Shown here: piece after piece, positions 1 to 7,930 of the stretch
Layout of the letters: the number at the start of each line of letters is the position of its first letter
Numbering within the stretch: the first letter of the stretch is position 1
Assembly (NCBI GenBank): GCA_964607545.1
Contig: CAZSLV010000006.1
Coordinates: forward strand, 1-34,749
Direction: 5' to 3'
Source of the DNA: Gudongella sp964607545
GTDB taxonomy: Bacteria; Bacillota; Clostridia; Tissierellales; Tissierellaceae
Length of the DNA stretch: 34,749 nt
Program-made: the position numbers and the translations under genes
The notes under the pieces: model-generated
The model's database searches: none
What the model was told of the DNA's origin: nothing
The model's input: the letters and a program-made list of their open reading frames with translations, nothing else

Positions 1-127
1 CTAATTTACAAGGTGTATCAGAGTTTTTTCATCACACAAGTGTCAAAGATAGGATTGTAATTATAACATAAGTAAAGGATTATTTAAACGGCTTAATTTA
101 CAATTTTATGCATAATTTTATTTTGTC

Positions 128-1267
128 CTACCTCCACCTGCTTCTGGCCCTGAAAGCTTCAATATCTGAGCTTATAGACTCCTTTATAACTTTTTTACCT
201 TCTTTAAAAAACAAGTCTATAGTTGTTTTTAAGTGTTCCTTAGTAGCCCTGTCCATTTTCCCATAGGCCTTAATCATAGCTTCTGCCATTAACAATTTTT
301 CATTACTTAAGTCTGCTATTGTCTCTGCACCTGACTTATTTAATATATCAAAGAGGGATTCTACAAAATTTGCCCTTTCCTCATTAGTAAGCTTTGTTAT
401 CCAAGATCTTATAGTCTTATTAATGTTTAAACTTTCCCTAGTTAGGCCATCTTTTCTTATAAATTCTTTGCCTTTAAGTTCCCACAGGAAGGGATTGTGT
501 TGCAATATAGCAAGACCGCTACTTTTAACAACTTCATATTCCCCACTATGTTCTAGTAGCATCCCAATAATAGAAGACTCAGGTAAGTAAGTTATTGTTT
601 TACTAAGTATATTTATATAACCCTTTGATTCTATTACTTTTGGCTGAAATCCCGGACCATCGTTGTTATAAATTACAAGGATTTTATCATTTAAACCTTC
701 ATCAATAAAAGACCCTGCATATACTCCCAAATTCCCCCCCTTAGAGTGGCCTACCAATATAAATTTGGAGTCAACTTCTTCTAGTATCTTTTGAGTGTAT
801 ATTACTGCTTCCTTTTGAGATTGAACTTCATCTAAAAAACTCATTTGCAAGTCTTCCTTCCACCCAATTAAGGTATCATCAGTACCCCTGTAAGCTATTA
901 TATGAAGGTCTTTAGAAACTTTAAATACTAAGGCTGCAAATTGCTTTGCACTTTCTATATCAACCTTATCTATATAATAAGAAAGCTCAATATCTTTAAA
1001 TCTTTGGGATTTTGCAGCTTCTTCAAGTAAGTTAGGTATTTCCCTAAGGAAGGGTAATTCAATAATATCGTCAGTGTTCTTTTTTTCTTTAAATATCCTA
1101 GCAGCTTCAGATAGTTTTATGTATCCTTCTTCACTAAAACCTGGCACTATATGTGAAAAATCATTGTAGCATAGGATTGAAAATATTAAATTGTCAACTT
1201 CGTTAAAGGGATCTTTAGAAAAACTCAAGTCCCCCCTCCATTTTAAGTAGTCTAACATGTTACTCAT
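128..1267 (-). CDS. Mbeg1-like / DUF2974 alpha/beta-hydrolase
   Basis: A predicted cytoplasmic serine hydrolase of the DUF2974 (Mbeg1-like) lipase-like family. The nucleophile elbow GHSKGG is seen near residue 173, in the pattern GxSxG, after a beta strand (FILV) and before a helix starting NLGVYAG. An upstream YRGTDD segment resembles the oxyanion-side motif of class 3 lipases. There is no signal peptide or membrane segment. The start is placed at the ATG at 1267 because GGAGG sits seven to eight bases upstream of it and overlaps a further ATG at 1282, which would leave no room for a ribosome-binding site. The gene lies downstream of ftcD but behind an intrinsic terminator, so it probably has its own promoter. 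Its substrate is unknown; family members are usually annotated only as hydrolases. Confidence 0.75.
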   Translation of the reverse strand: MSNMLDYLKWRGDLSFSKDPFNEVDNLIFSILCYNDFSHIVPGFSEEGYIKLSEAARIFKEKKNTDDIIELPFLREIPNLLEEAAKSQRFKDIELSYYIDKVDIESAKQFAALVFKVSKDLHIIAYRGTDDTLIGWKEDLQMSFLDEVQSQKEAVIYTQKILEEVDSKFILVGHSKGGNLGVYAGSFIDEGLNDKILVIYNNDGPGFQPKVIESKGYINILSKTITYLPESSIIGMLLEHSGEYEVVKSSGLAILQHNPFLWELKGKEFIRKDGLTRESLNINKTIRSWITKLTNEERANFVESLFDILNKSGAETIADLSNEKLLMAEAMIKAYGKMDRATKEHLKTTIDLFFKEGKKVIKESISSDIEAFRARSRWR

Positions 1268-1311
1268 AATACTAACCTCCATAAATAGTAATCTTTATTG
1301 TCATATATACC

Positions 1312-1350
1312 CAATTAAAAAAATAATAGCCCTATTAGTCTAGGGCTATA
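1312..1350 (-). terminator. Intrinsic terminator after ftcD
   Basis: A 9-bp stem (1326-1334 with 1341-1349, core AGCCCTA/TAGGGCT) with a 6-nt loop is followed on the minus strand by a T-rich tract (1325-1312). It lies directly after the ftcD stop codon and before the hydrolase gene, closing the galE-ggt-ftcD unit. Confidence 0.8.
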
Positions 1351-1365
1351 GATTAAAAAACTATT

Positions 1366-2244
1366 TTATGAATAAATTTGTTCTGGTAAAAAGCTTGGTG
1401 ATAGCTTAATGTAAAACTCCATAAGTTCTTTTAAAGCATAAACTGGTACTGGACCTACTAATTCTGTTTCTGCTACTGTTACATTGTACCTTCCTGCTTC
1501 TGATTTGATTGTCTCATAAACCCTATGGATAGGAGTTTTTTCGTAATTAGTTAAATTCATGGATACTTGTAACATATTTTTTTCAGGTAGGTCTAAAGCT
1601 ATGGCTCTGACATGTTGATAACCTCCACTTGCCCCTCTTATAGCTTTTACAATTTTCTTTCCTATTTCTATGTCTCTTGTATTTAAGTTAATGTTAAAAG
1701 CTAGGAGGGCAAATCTAGAACCTGTAACTGTGGCTCCAGATTTAGGATTGAATTCTTTTGGTCCTTCATCTGGCTTCCACATGTCATCCTTCATTTTTTC
1801 TTCTAATCCCTCATATTGACCCTTTCTGATTTGCACAAGATTTTTACGATAATCAAGTTTTTGAGCATCTTCATAATAATAGACGGGCACACCTAAGCTA
1901 GCTAGGAATTTACCATATTCTCTAGCAATTTGAACTGCCTCTTCCATACTTACATTTCTTACTGGAATAAAAGGAACAACATCTATAGCCCCCATTCTAG
2001 GATGGCTCCCTTTATGATTTCTCATATCAATTAATTCAAGAGCTTTTTTTGATAATCTCTTTGTTCCTTCAAGAACAGCCTTAGGGCTACCCTTATAAGT
2101 AAAGACTGATCTGTTGTGGTCCTTATCTTTATTTAATTCCATAAGTTCAAGGTCTCCTGCCTTCATAAGTTCTTCTTTAATTAAGTTTATATTATCAAGG
2201 TTTGTCCCTTCACTAATGTTTACCTCTGCTAGTAATACCTTCAA
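1366..2244 (-). CDS. ftcD: Glutamate formimidoyltransferase
   Basis: Transfers the formimino group between N-formimino-L-glutamate and tetrahydrofolate, linking histidine (or glutamate) breakdown to one-carbon metabolism in the cytosol. The 292-residue length matches stand-alone bacterial formiminotransferases without the fused cyclodeaminase half. The signature HPRMGAIDVVPF is at residues 81-92; its first His corresponds to the catalytic His of mammalian FTCD. The start is a TTG with AAGGAGG seven bases upstream. It begins 19 bases after the ggt stop and is clearly in the same transcript. No hutH, hutU, hutI or cyclodeaminase gene is present in the window, so the source of formiminoglutamate cannot be told from here. 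Confidence 0.93.
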   Translation of the reverse strand: MKVLLAEVNISEGTNLDNINLIKEELMKAGDLELMELNKDKDHNRSVFTYKGSPKAVLEGTKRLSKKALELIDMRNHKGSHPRMGAIDVVPFIPVRNVSMEEAVQIAREYGKFLASLGVPVYYYEDAQKLDYRKNLVQIRKGQYEGLEEKMKDDMWKPDEGPKEFNPKSGATVTGSRFALLAFNINLNTRDIEIGKKIVKAIRGASGGYQHVRAIALDLPEKNMLQVSMNLTNYEKTPIHRVYETIKSEAGRYNVTVAETELVGPVPVYALKELMEFYIKLSPSFLPEQIYS

Positions 2245-2263
2245 TTAATATTCCTCCTTATCT

Positions 2264-3799
2264 TTAATCAGCCCTTTTATCTCTTCCACATTGAATCTTA
2301 TCATTATCCTTCCAGATTATCTGTCCCCTGCCCATGGTGGTCAAATCATCTTGAATTTCAACAATATGACCTTTTTCTATAAGACCATTTATTATTCTTT
2401 TAGGAAAGCCTCTTTCTACCTGTATCACCTTTCCTTTAATCCACTGCCACCTATATTTATCGAGAGCTTCTTGGGGTGATTTCTTATTATCGATTAAATT
2501 TAATAACAATTGCACTTGCCCTTGAGGCTGCATTAAACCTCCCACAATCCCAAGAGGACCTACTGGCCTACCAACTTTAGTTATAAAGCTTGGAATTATT
2601 GTATGGTAGGGTCTTTTATTTGGACCTAGGGCATTTGGATGACTTTTATCAAGTGAAAAACCCCTCCCCCTGTTATGTAAGGGGATACCAGTACCTGGAA
2701 CAACTATACCTGAGCCAAAACCCATAAAATGACTTTGCATTAGCGAAACCATATTACCCATAGTATCACTTGTTGCAACATATACAGTTTCGCTTTCCCT
2801 AGGATTGCCACAAGTTGGATTGCTTGCAAACTCTTTTATTAATTTACCCCTAGATTTAGCATACTCATCTGATAAAAGCTCATCTACTTTATAGGACATA
2901 AAGTCCATATCACTAATATAAGCTTTTGCATCTGCGAAGGATAATTTAATGGCTTCAATGCTAGTATGTAGTGCTTTTAGTTCATCAAATTTATTGATAT
3001 CCATATTATTTAGTATGTTTAAAGCCATTAAGGATACAATCCCTTGGCCGTTAGGAGGTATTTCCCATATATTATAATCTCTGTATTCTACATTAATTGG
3101 CTCAACCCACTCTGGCTTATAGGTTTCCATGTCACTTTTTCTAAGATAACCCCCATTTTTTTTAGAAAACTTGTCTATTTTATCACCTATTTCCCCTTGA
3201 TATAAAGCTTGGCCTTTTGTCTTAGCAATTAGTTCTAGGGAATCTGCAAGATCATTAGATATCCATAAGTCCCCTACCTTTGGAGCTTTGCCATTTCTAG
3301 TAAAAGTTTTAAACCACTCATTAAATTCTTCTCCCTTTAATTTTTCGCAATATAAGTTAAATGACTTTTCCCAAAGCTTAGCCACGATAGGTGTAACTAA
3401 ATAACCTTCTCTTGCAAGTTTTAGGGCAGGTTCAAATAGGTCTTTAAAGTTTAACTTGCCAAATCTTTCGGAAAGGGCCACAAGTCCACTTAGACCACCA
3501 GGTACAGTTACTGGGATCATCCCATATTCTGGTACTTCTTTAAATCCTCTACTTTTAAGATTATTTATGGATATTCCTTGGGGTGAGTAGCCACTTGCGT
3601 TTAAGCCATATAAATTTTCATTAGCCCAAACTAAAGCAAAGCTATCTCCACCTAGGCCAGTTGATGTGGGTTCAACTACCATAAGGGCTAAAGCTGATGC
3701 AACTGCTGCATCAATAGCATTACCCCCTTTTTCTAACATCTTTTGACCTGCTTGCCTTGCTAAGGGGTGACTGGTTAAAACTATATTTTCATTTAGCAT
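2264..3799 (-). CDS. ggt: Gamma-glutamyltransferase family protein, apparently cytoplasmic
   Basis: An Ntn-hydrolase of the gamma-glutamyltranspeptidase family. Such enzymes self-cleave before a Thr, which then hydrolyses or transfers gamma-glutamyl groups (glutathione, gamma-glutamyl amides, related acylases). Early motifs are GGNAIDAAVA (about 27-36) and GLGGDSFA (50-57). The likely cleavage/nucleophile Thr is in the segment ETVYVATSD (about residue 338 from the ATG start), with GSG and PNKRPYHT downstream in the small subunit. No signal peptide is visible, unlike most periplasmic or secreted GGTs. The ATG at 3799 is preferred over a TTG at 3805 because GGAGG ends seven bases before the ATG and only one base before the TTG. 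It overlaps the end of galE by 11 bases, implying translational coupling. Donor specificity is not determinable. Confidence 0.88.
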   Translation of the reverse strand: MLNENIVLTSHPLARQAGQKMLEKGGNAIDAAVASALALMVVEPTSTGLGGDSFALVWANENLYGLNASGYSPQGISINNLKSRGFKEVPEYGMIPVTVPGGLSGLVALSERFGKLNFKDLFEPALKLAREGYLVTPIVAKLWEKSFNLYCEKLKGEEFNEWFKTFTRNGKAPKVGDLWISNDLADSLELIAKTKGQALYQGEIGDKIDKFSKKNGGYLRKSDMETYKPEWVEPINVEYRDYNIWEIPPNGQGIVSLMALNILNNMDINKFDELKALHTSIEAIKLSFADAKAYISDMDFMSYKVDELLSDEYAKSRGKLIKEFASNPTCGNPRESETVYVATSDTMGNMVSLMQSHFMGFGSGIVVPGTGIPLHNRGRGFSLDKSHPNALGPNKRPYHTIIPSFITKVGRPVGPLGIVGGLMQPQGQVQLLLNLIDNKKSPQEALDKYRWQWIKGKVIQVERGFPKRIINGLIEKGHIVEIQDDLTTMGRGQIIWKDNDKIQCGRDKRAD

Positions 3800-4778
3800 T
3801 TTCAAACCTCCATGAGTCCCTTACCATATCTTCAATTGAAAGTTTTGCTTGCCATCCTAATTTGTCTTTTGCTTTACTTACATCTGCATAACAAACTGCA
3901 ATATCTCCTTTTCTTCTTTCAACTATCTTATATGGAACCTTTATTTCATTTACACTAATAAAGGCATTTAAAAGCTCCAAAACAGATGTTCCCCTACCAG
4001 TTCCTAAATTGAAAATTTCAACACCCTTATCCAACATTTCAATAGCTTTAACATGACCTTTTGCTAGATCAACTACGTGTATATAATCCCTTATGCCTGT
4101 TCCATCGGGTGTATCGTAATCATTCCCAAAAATGCTAAGTTCCTTTAATTCTCTCTTGGCCACTTTAGTTATAAAGGGCATCAAATTATTTGGGATTCCA
4201 TTTGGGTCTTCTCCAATTAAACCACTTTTATGAGCTCCAATAGGATTGAAGTACCTAAGAAGGGTTAGGCCAAAACTTGGATTTGCATAAGCAATATCAG
4301 ATAAAATCCTCTCGCTCATAGCCTTAGTTTCACCATATGGGTTTGTTGTTTTCCCTAGGCCCATATCTTCTATAAGAGGAGATTCTTTTTCTCCATAGAC
4401 TGTTGCAGAAGATGAAAAAACAAATTTATTTACCCTATGCTTTATACAAAGTTTGCTTAAGATAAGGGTAGCAACTAGATTATTATAATAGTATAAAATT
4501 GGCCTGTCTATAGATTCTCCTACAGCCTTTAGGCCTGCAAAGTGAATAACCCCATCAAACTTGTGTTTTTTAAAAACTTCTTCTAAGTTAGATTCATTAG
4601 TTACATCTATCCTATAAAATACAGGTTTATTCCCTGTGATTTCCTTTATTTTATCTAAAGTCTCAATTTTAGAATTACTAAAATTATCTAGGATTATCAC
4701 CCTATGTTTTTTTTCTATTAGTTCAACACAAGTATGGCTCCCAATAAAGCCCAGACCTCCTGTTACAAGTATGTTCAT
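3789..4778 (-). CDS. galE: UDP-glucose 4-epimerase
   Basis: Interconverts UDP-glucose and UDP-galactose with bound NAD, supplying galactose units for surface polysaccharide or entering the Leloir pathway. The NAD-binding motif TGGLGFIGSH is at residues 6-15. The catalytic Ser lies in SSSATVYG (about 124) and the YxxxK pair is Tyr148/Lys152 (YGETK). The family-typical NPYGETK and LRYFNPIGAH segments are present. The 329-residue length is normal. The ATG at 4778 has AAAGGATG upstream. It is first in the galE-ggt-ftcD transcript, and its ribosome-binding site sits just after the breakpoint of a truncated DUF4422 gene, so the upstream promoter probably once served that gene. Confidence 0.95.
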   Translation of the reverse strand: MNILVTGGLGFIGSHTCVELIEKKHRVIILDNFSNSKIETLDKIKEITGNKPVFYRIDVTNESNLEEVFKKHKFDGVIHFAGLKAVGESIDRPILYYYNNLVATLILSKLCIKHRVNKFVFSSSATVYGEKESPLIEDMGLGKTTNPYGETKAMSERILSDIAYANPSFGLTLLRYFNPIGAHKSGLIGEDPNGIPNNLMPFITKVAKRELKELSIFGNDYDTPDGTGIRDYIHVVDLAKGHVKAIEMLDKGVEIFNLGTGRGTSVLELLNAFISVNEIKVPYKIVERRKGDIAVCYADVSKAKDKLGWQAKLSIEDMVRDSWRFENAK

Positions 4779-4800
4779 TTATAAGCATCCTTTCTAGCAT

Positions 4801-4992
4801 TATCCAATATAGACCGGTCAGTTCACAATAATAAGCATTTTTACTCGAAATGTTATCGCCAGTATCATCGCCTAAATATTTCAGATCATTTTTATTAGAT
4901 TTACCGACATAAAGTGGAATATAAGGACTGTTTGTTCTATTGATAAATTTCTTATGGGTTGCAATAAATATCTGAAGCTTTTTCTTATCCAT
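4801..4992 (-). pseudogene. 5' remnant of a DUF4422 glycosyltransferase-like gene
   Basis: The open frame begins with an ATG preceded by AAGGAGTAAGG. Its first 64 residues match the N-terminal consensus of DUF4422 proteins: IFIATHKKF, then PYIPLYVG, then GDDTGDNIS, then YCELTGLYW. DUF4422 members are usually well over 200 residues and occur in capsule and exopolysaccharide clusters. Here homology stops after LYWI at about 4801. The frame then reads into the galE leader and on into galE in another frame, ending at 4723. This is read as a decayed, 3'-deleted gene. The junction immediately before the galE ribosome-binding site suggests a deletion that fused its promoter to galE. Confidence 0.75.
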
Positions 4993-5097
4993 AGATCCTT
5001 ACTCCTTAAAATAATTATCCAATACTAATATTTTGTATGCCATTACTACAATTCTATACTATTAAAGGTAATATTTAAAGCTTTACATTGTTAAATA

Positions 5098-5135
5098 AAA
5101 AGACAAAAACAAGCACAGAATTTAAACTATGCTTG
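5098..5135 (-). terminator. Intrinsic terminator after the acetamidase gene
   Basis: On the minus strand the sequence CAAGCATAG pairs with CTGTGCTTG (5127-5135 with 5110-5118; one G-U) around an 8-nt loop. A TTTTTGTCTTTTT tract follows. It lies 19 bases beyond the acetamidase stop. Confidence 0.85.
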
Positions 5136-5153
5136 TCTTTTATACAAATATAC

Positions 5154-6449
5154 CTATAAATTATAGTGTTCTTTAACTAAATCAAAAATACCTATATCTT
5201 CAAGTAACTTTACTGGTGCTAAAAAAGTTACTGTTGCAGTTCCTGGGTATCTTCCTATTTCTAGAGCACCGTTTATCGTTGACCTATTTTTAACTTCCGG
5301 AATTGATATCCCTAAAGTTTTTGCTGCTCTTTCTAAACCATTGTCAATTGCTAGGTTTAGGTTTTGGCCTGTTCCAACAAAAGATATAGGAGCTGCTACT
5401 TCAAGTTTCTTTGCCCCCCATTTTTCACCTAAAGCTTCTGCCTTTTCTCTTTCACAAGCCGTAATAGGTTTTGCAAGATAAGGCAAGTCTTCTTCTAATG
5501 GTAGAATTATTGGTCCATCTATATTTAAGTTCTTTATAACTTTAACTTTTAATGTTACTGTTGAAGATACATCTGCTGTATGGCCTGCAATCTCTCCATC
5601 TCCTTGCATAGCGTGAACATCCCCAACATAAACTCCCCCGCCCTTAACCTTGACAGGACAAATTACAATGGCCCCTTGTCTTACTCTATTAATATCCATA
5701 TGACCATCAGTTTTATGAGCTTTTAATTCCTCATCACTTATAGCATATTCATGAGGTGCTCCAACTAAGAAACTTCCAAAATCCCCGGCATTGTGAGAGT
5801 CAGGCATTTGTATAGATGGAGTAGTACCTAATTGCCCAATAAAAGGTTTTAATCTAGATATATTTCCCCTTATGTCATGGGGAGCAAAGGTAACAATAGG
5901 ATTTTGTATTGAAATATCTGGTATGGCCATTAAATTCTTTGCATCATGAGCAGCTTTTTCAGCTGCCTCCTTATCCAAGGTAATACCCAGGGTTTTAGCT
6001 TCATCAAATGCTATAGTATATCCATTTGTGAACTTAAAAGAAGCTACATCGGCCCCACACTTAGCACATCTAACAGCAGTTGACCCAATACCTTCAAGAA
6101 CAGTTTCAGGATACATAGTCCCACAACTTGGACATCTTCCTGCTACAAAAGGATCTCCTAGGTAATTCTCATCTACTGTAAACTCATTCCCTGATGCTAC
6201 AACTGTAGATGTTACTACAACAGATTTAATAAAGATTGCAATTGCATCTCCAACTTCCGCGTTTTCTACATATACAGGCTTAGTAACTTCATGTCCTCCC
6301 CTAAGGGCAGGTGTAATCATTGGCCCCCAGCATCCTGGTGCAGTGTTTGCAACTATAATACCCCCATCTTTTACAGGTCCTAACATTTCCTGATTTGGAT
6401 CCAGTAAGCCATTGGTTAATTCATTTACAAATACTGTTTGCTTAGACAA
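5154..6449 (-). CDS. Acetamidase/formamidase family amidase with zinc-ribbon insert
   Basis: Belongs to the acetamidase/formamidase (FmdA_AmdA) family, cytosolic enzymes that hydrolyse short amides to ammonia and an organic acid. Family motifs are TAPGCWGPM near the N terminus, MPDSHNAGDFG in the middle, and the most diagnostic stretch GDVHAMQGDGE (about residues 276-286 from the TTG start). An inserted CPSC...CAKC four-cysteine knuckle (about 106-109 and 128-131) looks like a zinc ribbon and is found in a clostridial branch of the family. The start is placed at the TTG at 6449: AAAGGAGG lies seven bases upstream, whereas the longer frame to 6500 lacks good spacing. It follows the ferredoxin gene. 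The true amide substrate is unknown. Confidence 0.88.
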   Translation of the reverse strand: MSKQTVFVNELTNGLLDPNQEMLGPVKDGGIIVANTAPGCWGPMITPALRGGHEVTKPVYVENAEVGDAIAIFIKSVVVTSTVVASGNEFTVDENYLGDPFVAGRCPSCGTMYPETVLEGIGSTAVRCAKCGADVASFKFTNGYTIAFDEAKTLGITLDKEAAEKAAHDAKNLMAIPDISIQNPIVTFAPHDIRGNISRLKPFIGQLGTTPSIQMPDSHNAGDFGSFLVGAPHEYAISDEELKAHKTDGHMDINRVRQGAIVICPVKVKGGGVYVGDVHAMQGDGEIAGHTADVSSTVTLKVKVIKNLNIDGPIILPLEEDLPYLAKPITACEREKAEALGEKWGAKKLEVAAPISFVGTGQNLNLAIDNGLERAAKTLGISIPEVKNRSTINGALEIGRYPGTATVTFLAPVKLLEDIGIFDLVKEHYNL

Positions 6450-6508
6450 ATAATCTCCTCCTTTTGGAAGGGGTGGTTTTTTCCCTAAGGCAAAAACCAT
6501 CCCTAGCC

Positions 6509-6700
6509 CTATTCTTTTATTGTAATTGCGCTAGTAGGACATGATTCTTCAGCTTCCTTTGCTGAATCTTCTGCTTCTGGTGGAACTGGGTCTTTAATAA
6601 CTATTGCTATTTGTTCATCATCCATTTCAAAAACCTCTGGACATATTTGTGTACATAACTCACAGCCTATACAATCTTCCCTGTTTACATGGGCCTTCAT
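6509..6700 (-). CDS. Ferredoxin, single [4Fe-4S] cluster type
   Basis: A 63-residue acidic ferredoxin. The motif CIGCELCTQIC supplies Cys10, Cys13 and Cys16, and Cys54 in ESCPTSAI supplies the fourth ligand, giving one [4Fe-4S] cluster. Cys20 is an extra cysteine without a visible partner set, so a second cluster is not expected; single-cluster ferredoxins with leftover cysteines are known. The ATG at 6700 has AGGAGGG upstream. It is first in a two-gene unit with the amidase, whose ribosome-binding site lies inside the interval between them. It probably serves general low-potential electron transfer; a role with the amidase is not obvious. Confidence 0.93.
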   Translation of the reverse strand: MKAHVNREDCIGCELCTQICPEVFEMDDEQIAIVIKDPVPPEAEDSAKEAEESCPTSAITIKE

Positions 6701-6746
6701 ACCTCTTCCCTCCTTTTACTTTTATTAAATACTTTACCTATTTCCT

Positions 6747-6775
6747 ATTATATGCCCTTTTTTTGTAAGAATAAA
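6747..6775 (-). promoter_or_regulatory. Probable promoter of the ferredoxin-amidase unit
   Basis: On the minus strand a perfect TATAAT (6752-6747) lies 17 bases after a weak -35 TTTATT. It is 46 bases upstream of the ferredoxin ATG. The -35 match is poor, so confidence is moderate. Confidence 0.5.
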
Positions 6776-6837
6776 GCCTATTTATAAAATACTGGCAATA
6801 AAACCTACTTTAAAAAGGTAAATTAAATAATTTAATC

Positions 6838-6867
6838 TTGTTTAGTATCAGGTTGGGGTGGTATAAT
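6838..6867 (+). promoter_or_regulatory. Promoter of the rbs operon
   Basis: TTGTTT (6838-6843) and TATAAT (6862-6867) are separated by 18 bases, placing transcription start near 6874-6876, immediately at the left edge of the palindromic operator. Confidence 0.7.
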
Positions 6868-6875
6868 ATTAATAG

Positions 6876-6889
6876 GTTAACCGTTTAAC
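6876..6889 (+). promoter_or_regulatory. LacI-family operator (probable RbsR site)
   Basis: GTTAACCGTTTAAC is a 14-base near-palindrome (12 of 14 positions symmetric) with the central CG typical of LacI-family operators. It begins at the expected transcription start, so a bound repressor would block initiation. RbsR encoded just downstream is the natural ligand-responsive repressor. Confidence 0.75.
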
Positions 6890-6909
6890 TTAATTGGAGA
6901 TGAAAAAAA

Positions 6910-7917
6910 GTGGAAAAAAGACATATAACCATAAAAGATATAGCTAAAGAGGCTGGGGTTTCAACAGCTACAGTTTCTATGGTATTTAATAATAAGGATA
7001 AAAATATTTCTAAGGCAACTAGGGATAAAATACTTAAAATTGGAAAAGATTTTAATTATATTCCCAATTCTATTGCCAGAAGTTTAGTTACAAAAAGAAC
7101 TAATACCTTGGGACTTTTAGTTCCTGATATTGTTAATCCTTTTTTCCCAGAAATTGCCCGTGGTGCAGAAGACAGGGCTAGGGAATCCTCCTATAGCATT
7201 ATAATATGTAATACTGATGATGATGTAGAAAGAGAGAACAATTATTTAAATGTACTTTCTGAAAAAATGGTGGATGGAATAATCCTTACTCACTCAGCTA
7301 ATAGGAGTAATGAAAAGAAAGGTCTTGAATCTTGTAGGGTTCCTTTGATTCTAATCGATAGGGATTATGACTTGGAAAATCTTATCGGTAAGGTTTTAAT
7401 AGATAATACAAGTGCATCCTATGATGGGGTAAGTTATTTGATTGAAAAAAATTATAAAAAGATAGCCTATATAGCAGGTCCTTTAAATACTAGGACTGCT
7501 AAAGATAGGTTAAATGGGTATAAAAAAGCCCTGTATGATCACAGTATAGAGTATGATGAAAACCTAGTCTTAGTAGGTGAATACAGGTCCCAATGGGGAT
7601 CAGATGCAAGTTTGCGCCTTATTGAAAATGCTTATGATATAGATGCTATCTTTTGTGGAAATGACCTTATAGCCATAGGAGCAATGAAGACATTAGGAGA
7701 ACATAATATTAAAATACCTGATGATATAGGGATTATGGGTTTTGATGATATATATATATCCTCCCTAGTTAACCCAGAGCTTACAACTATTAAACAACCC
7801 AACTATAAAATGGGTTATGAAGCAGTAAATATGATGATAGATTATCTTGAAAATAAAAATATAAAAGAAAAGACTTTAATCTTAAATACGGACTTAATTA
7901 TTAGAAAATCTTGTTAA
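6910..7917 (+). CDS. rbsR: LacI-family ribose operon repressor
   Basis: A 335-residue transcription factor with an N-terminal LacI helix-turn-helix (ITIKDIAKEAGVSTATVS, about 6-23), a hinge helix (PNSIARSL) and a periplasmic-binding-protein-like effector domain ending at a TTIKQP segment. It most likely represses the rbs operon and is relieved by ribose or a phosphorylated derivative. The start is GTG at 6910, nine bases after GGAGA. An overlapping ATG at 6900 is out of frame. The ribose assignment rests on being the first gene of a complete rbs operon in the same order as in Bacillus subtilis. Confidence 0.9.
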   Translation: MEKRHITIKDIAKEAGVSTATVSMVFNNKDKNISKATRDKILKIGKDFNYIPNSIARSLVTKRTNTLGLLVPDIVNPFFPEIARGAEDRARESSYSIIICNTDDDVERENNYLNVLSEKMVDGIILTHSANRSNEKKGLESCRVPLILIDRDYDLENLIGKVLIDNTSASYDGVSYLIEKNYKKIAYIAGPLNTRTAKDRLNGYKKALYDHSIEYDENLVLVGEYRSQWGSDASLRLIENAYDIDAIFCGNDLIAIGAMKTLGEHNIKIPDDIGIMGFDDIYISSLVNPELTTIKQPNYKMGYEAVNMMIDYLENKNIKEKTLILNTDLIIRKSC

Positions 7918-7930
7918 AGGTGGGGTAACA

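Noticed and set aside
1..127. Terminator or gene end at the left edge
   Set aside because: The sequence is AT-rich with only a short TTATGCATAA palindrome; no convincing hairpin with a U tract or coding frame was found.
2291..2479. 62-codon plus-strand frame opposite ggt
   Set aside because: Lies wholly over the conserved C-terminal part of ggt on the other strand, with no start signals.
4723..4992. Intact 89-residue gene upstream of galE
   Set aside because: Only the first 64 residues match DUF4422. The rest is translated galE leader and out-of-frame galE, so it is treated as a remnant.
5001..5045. Small 14-codon frame (MAYKILVLDNYFKE) before the DUF4422 remnant
   Set aside because: It ends inside the next ribosome-binding site but has no ribosome-binding site of its own and no known family; a leader-peptide role cannot be supported.
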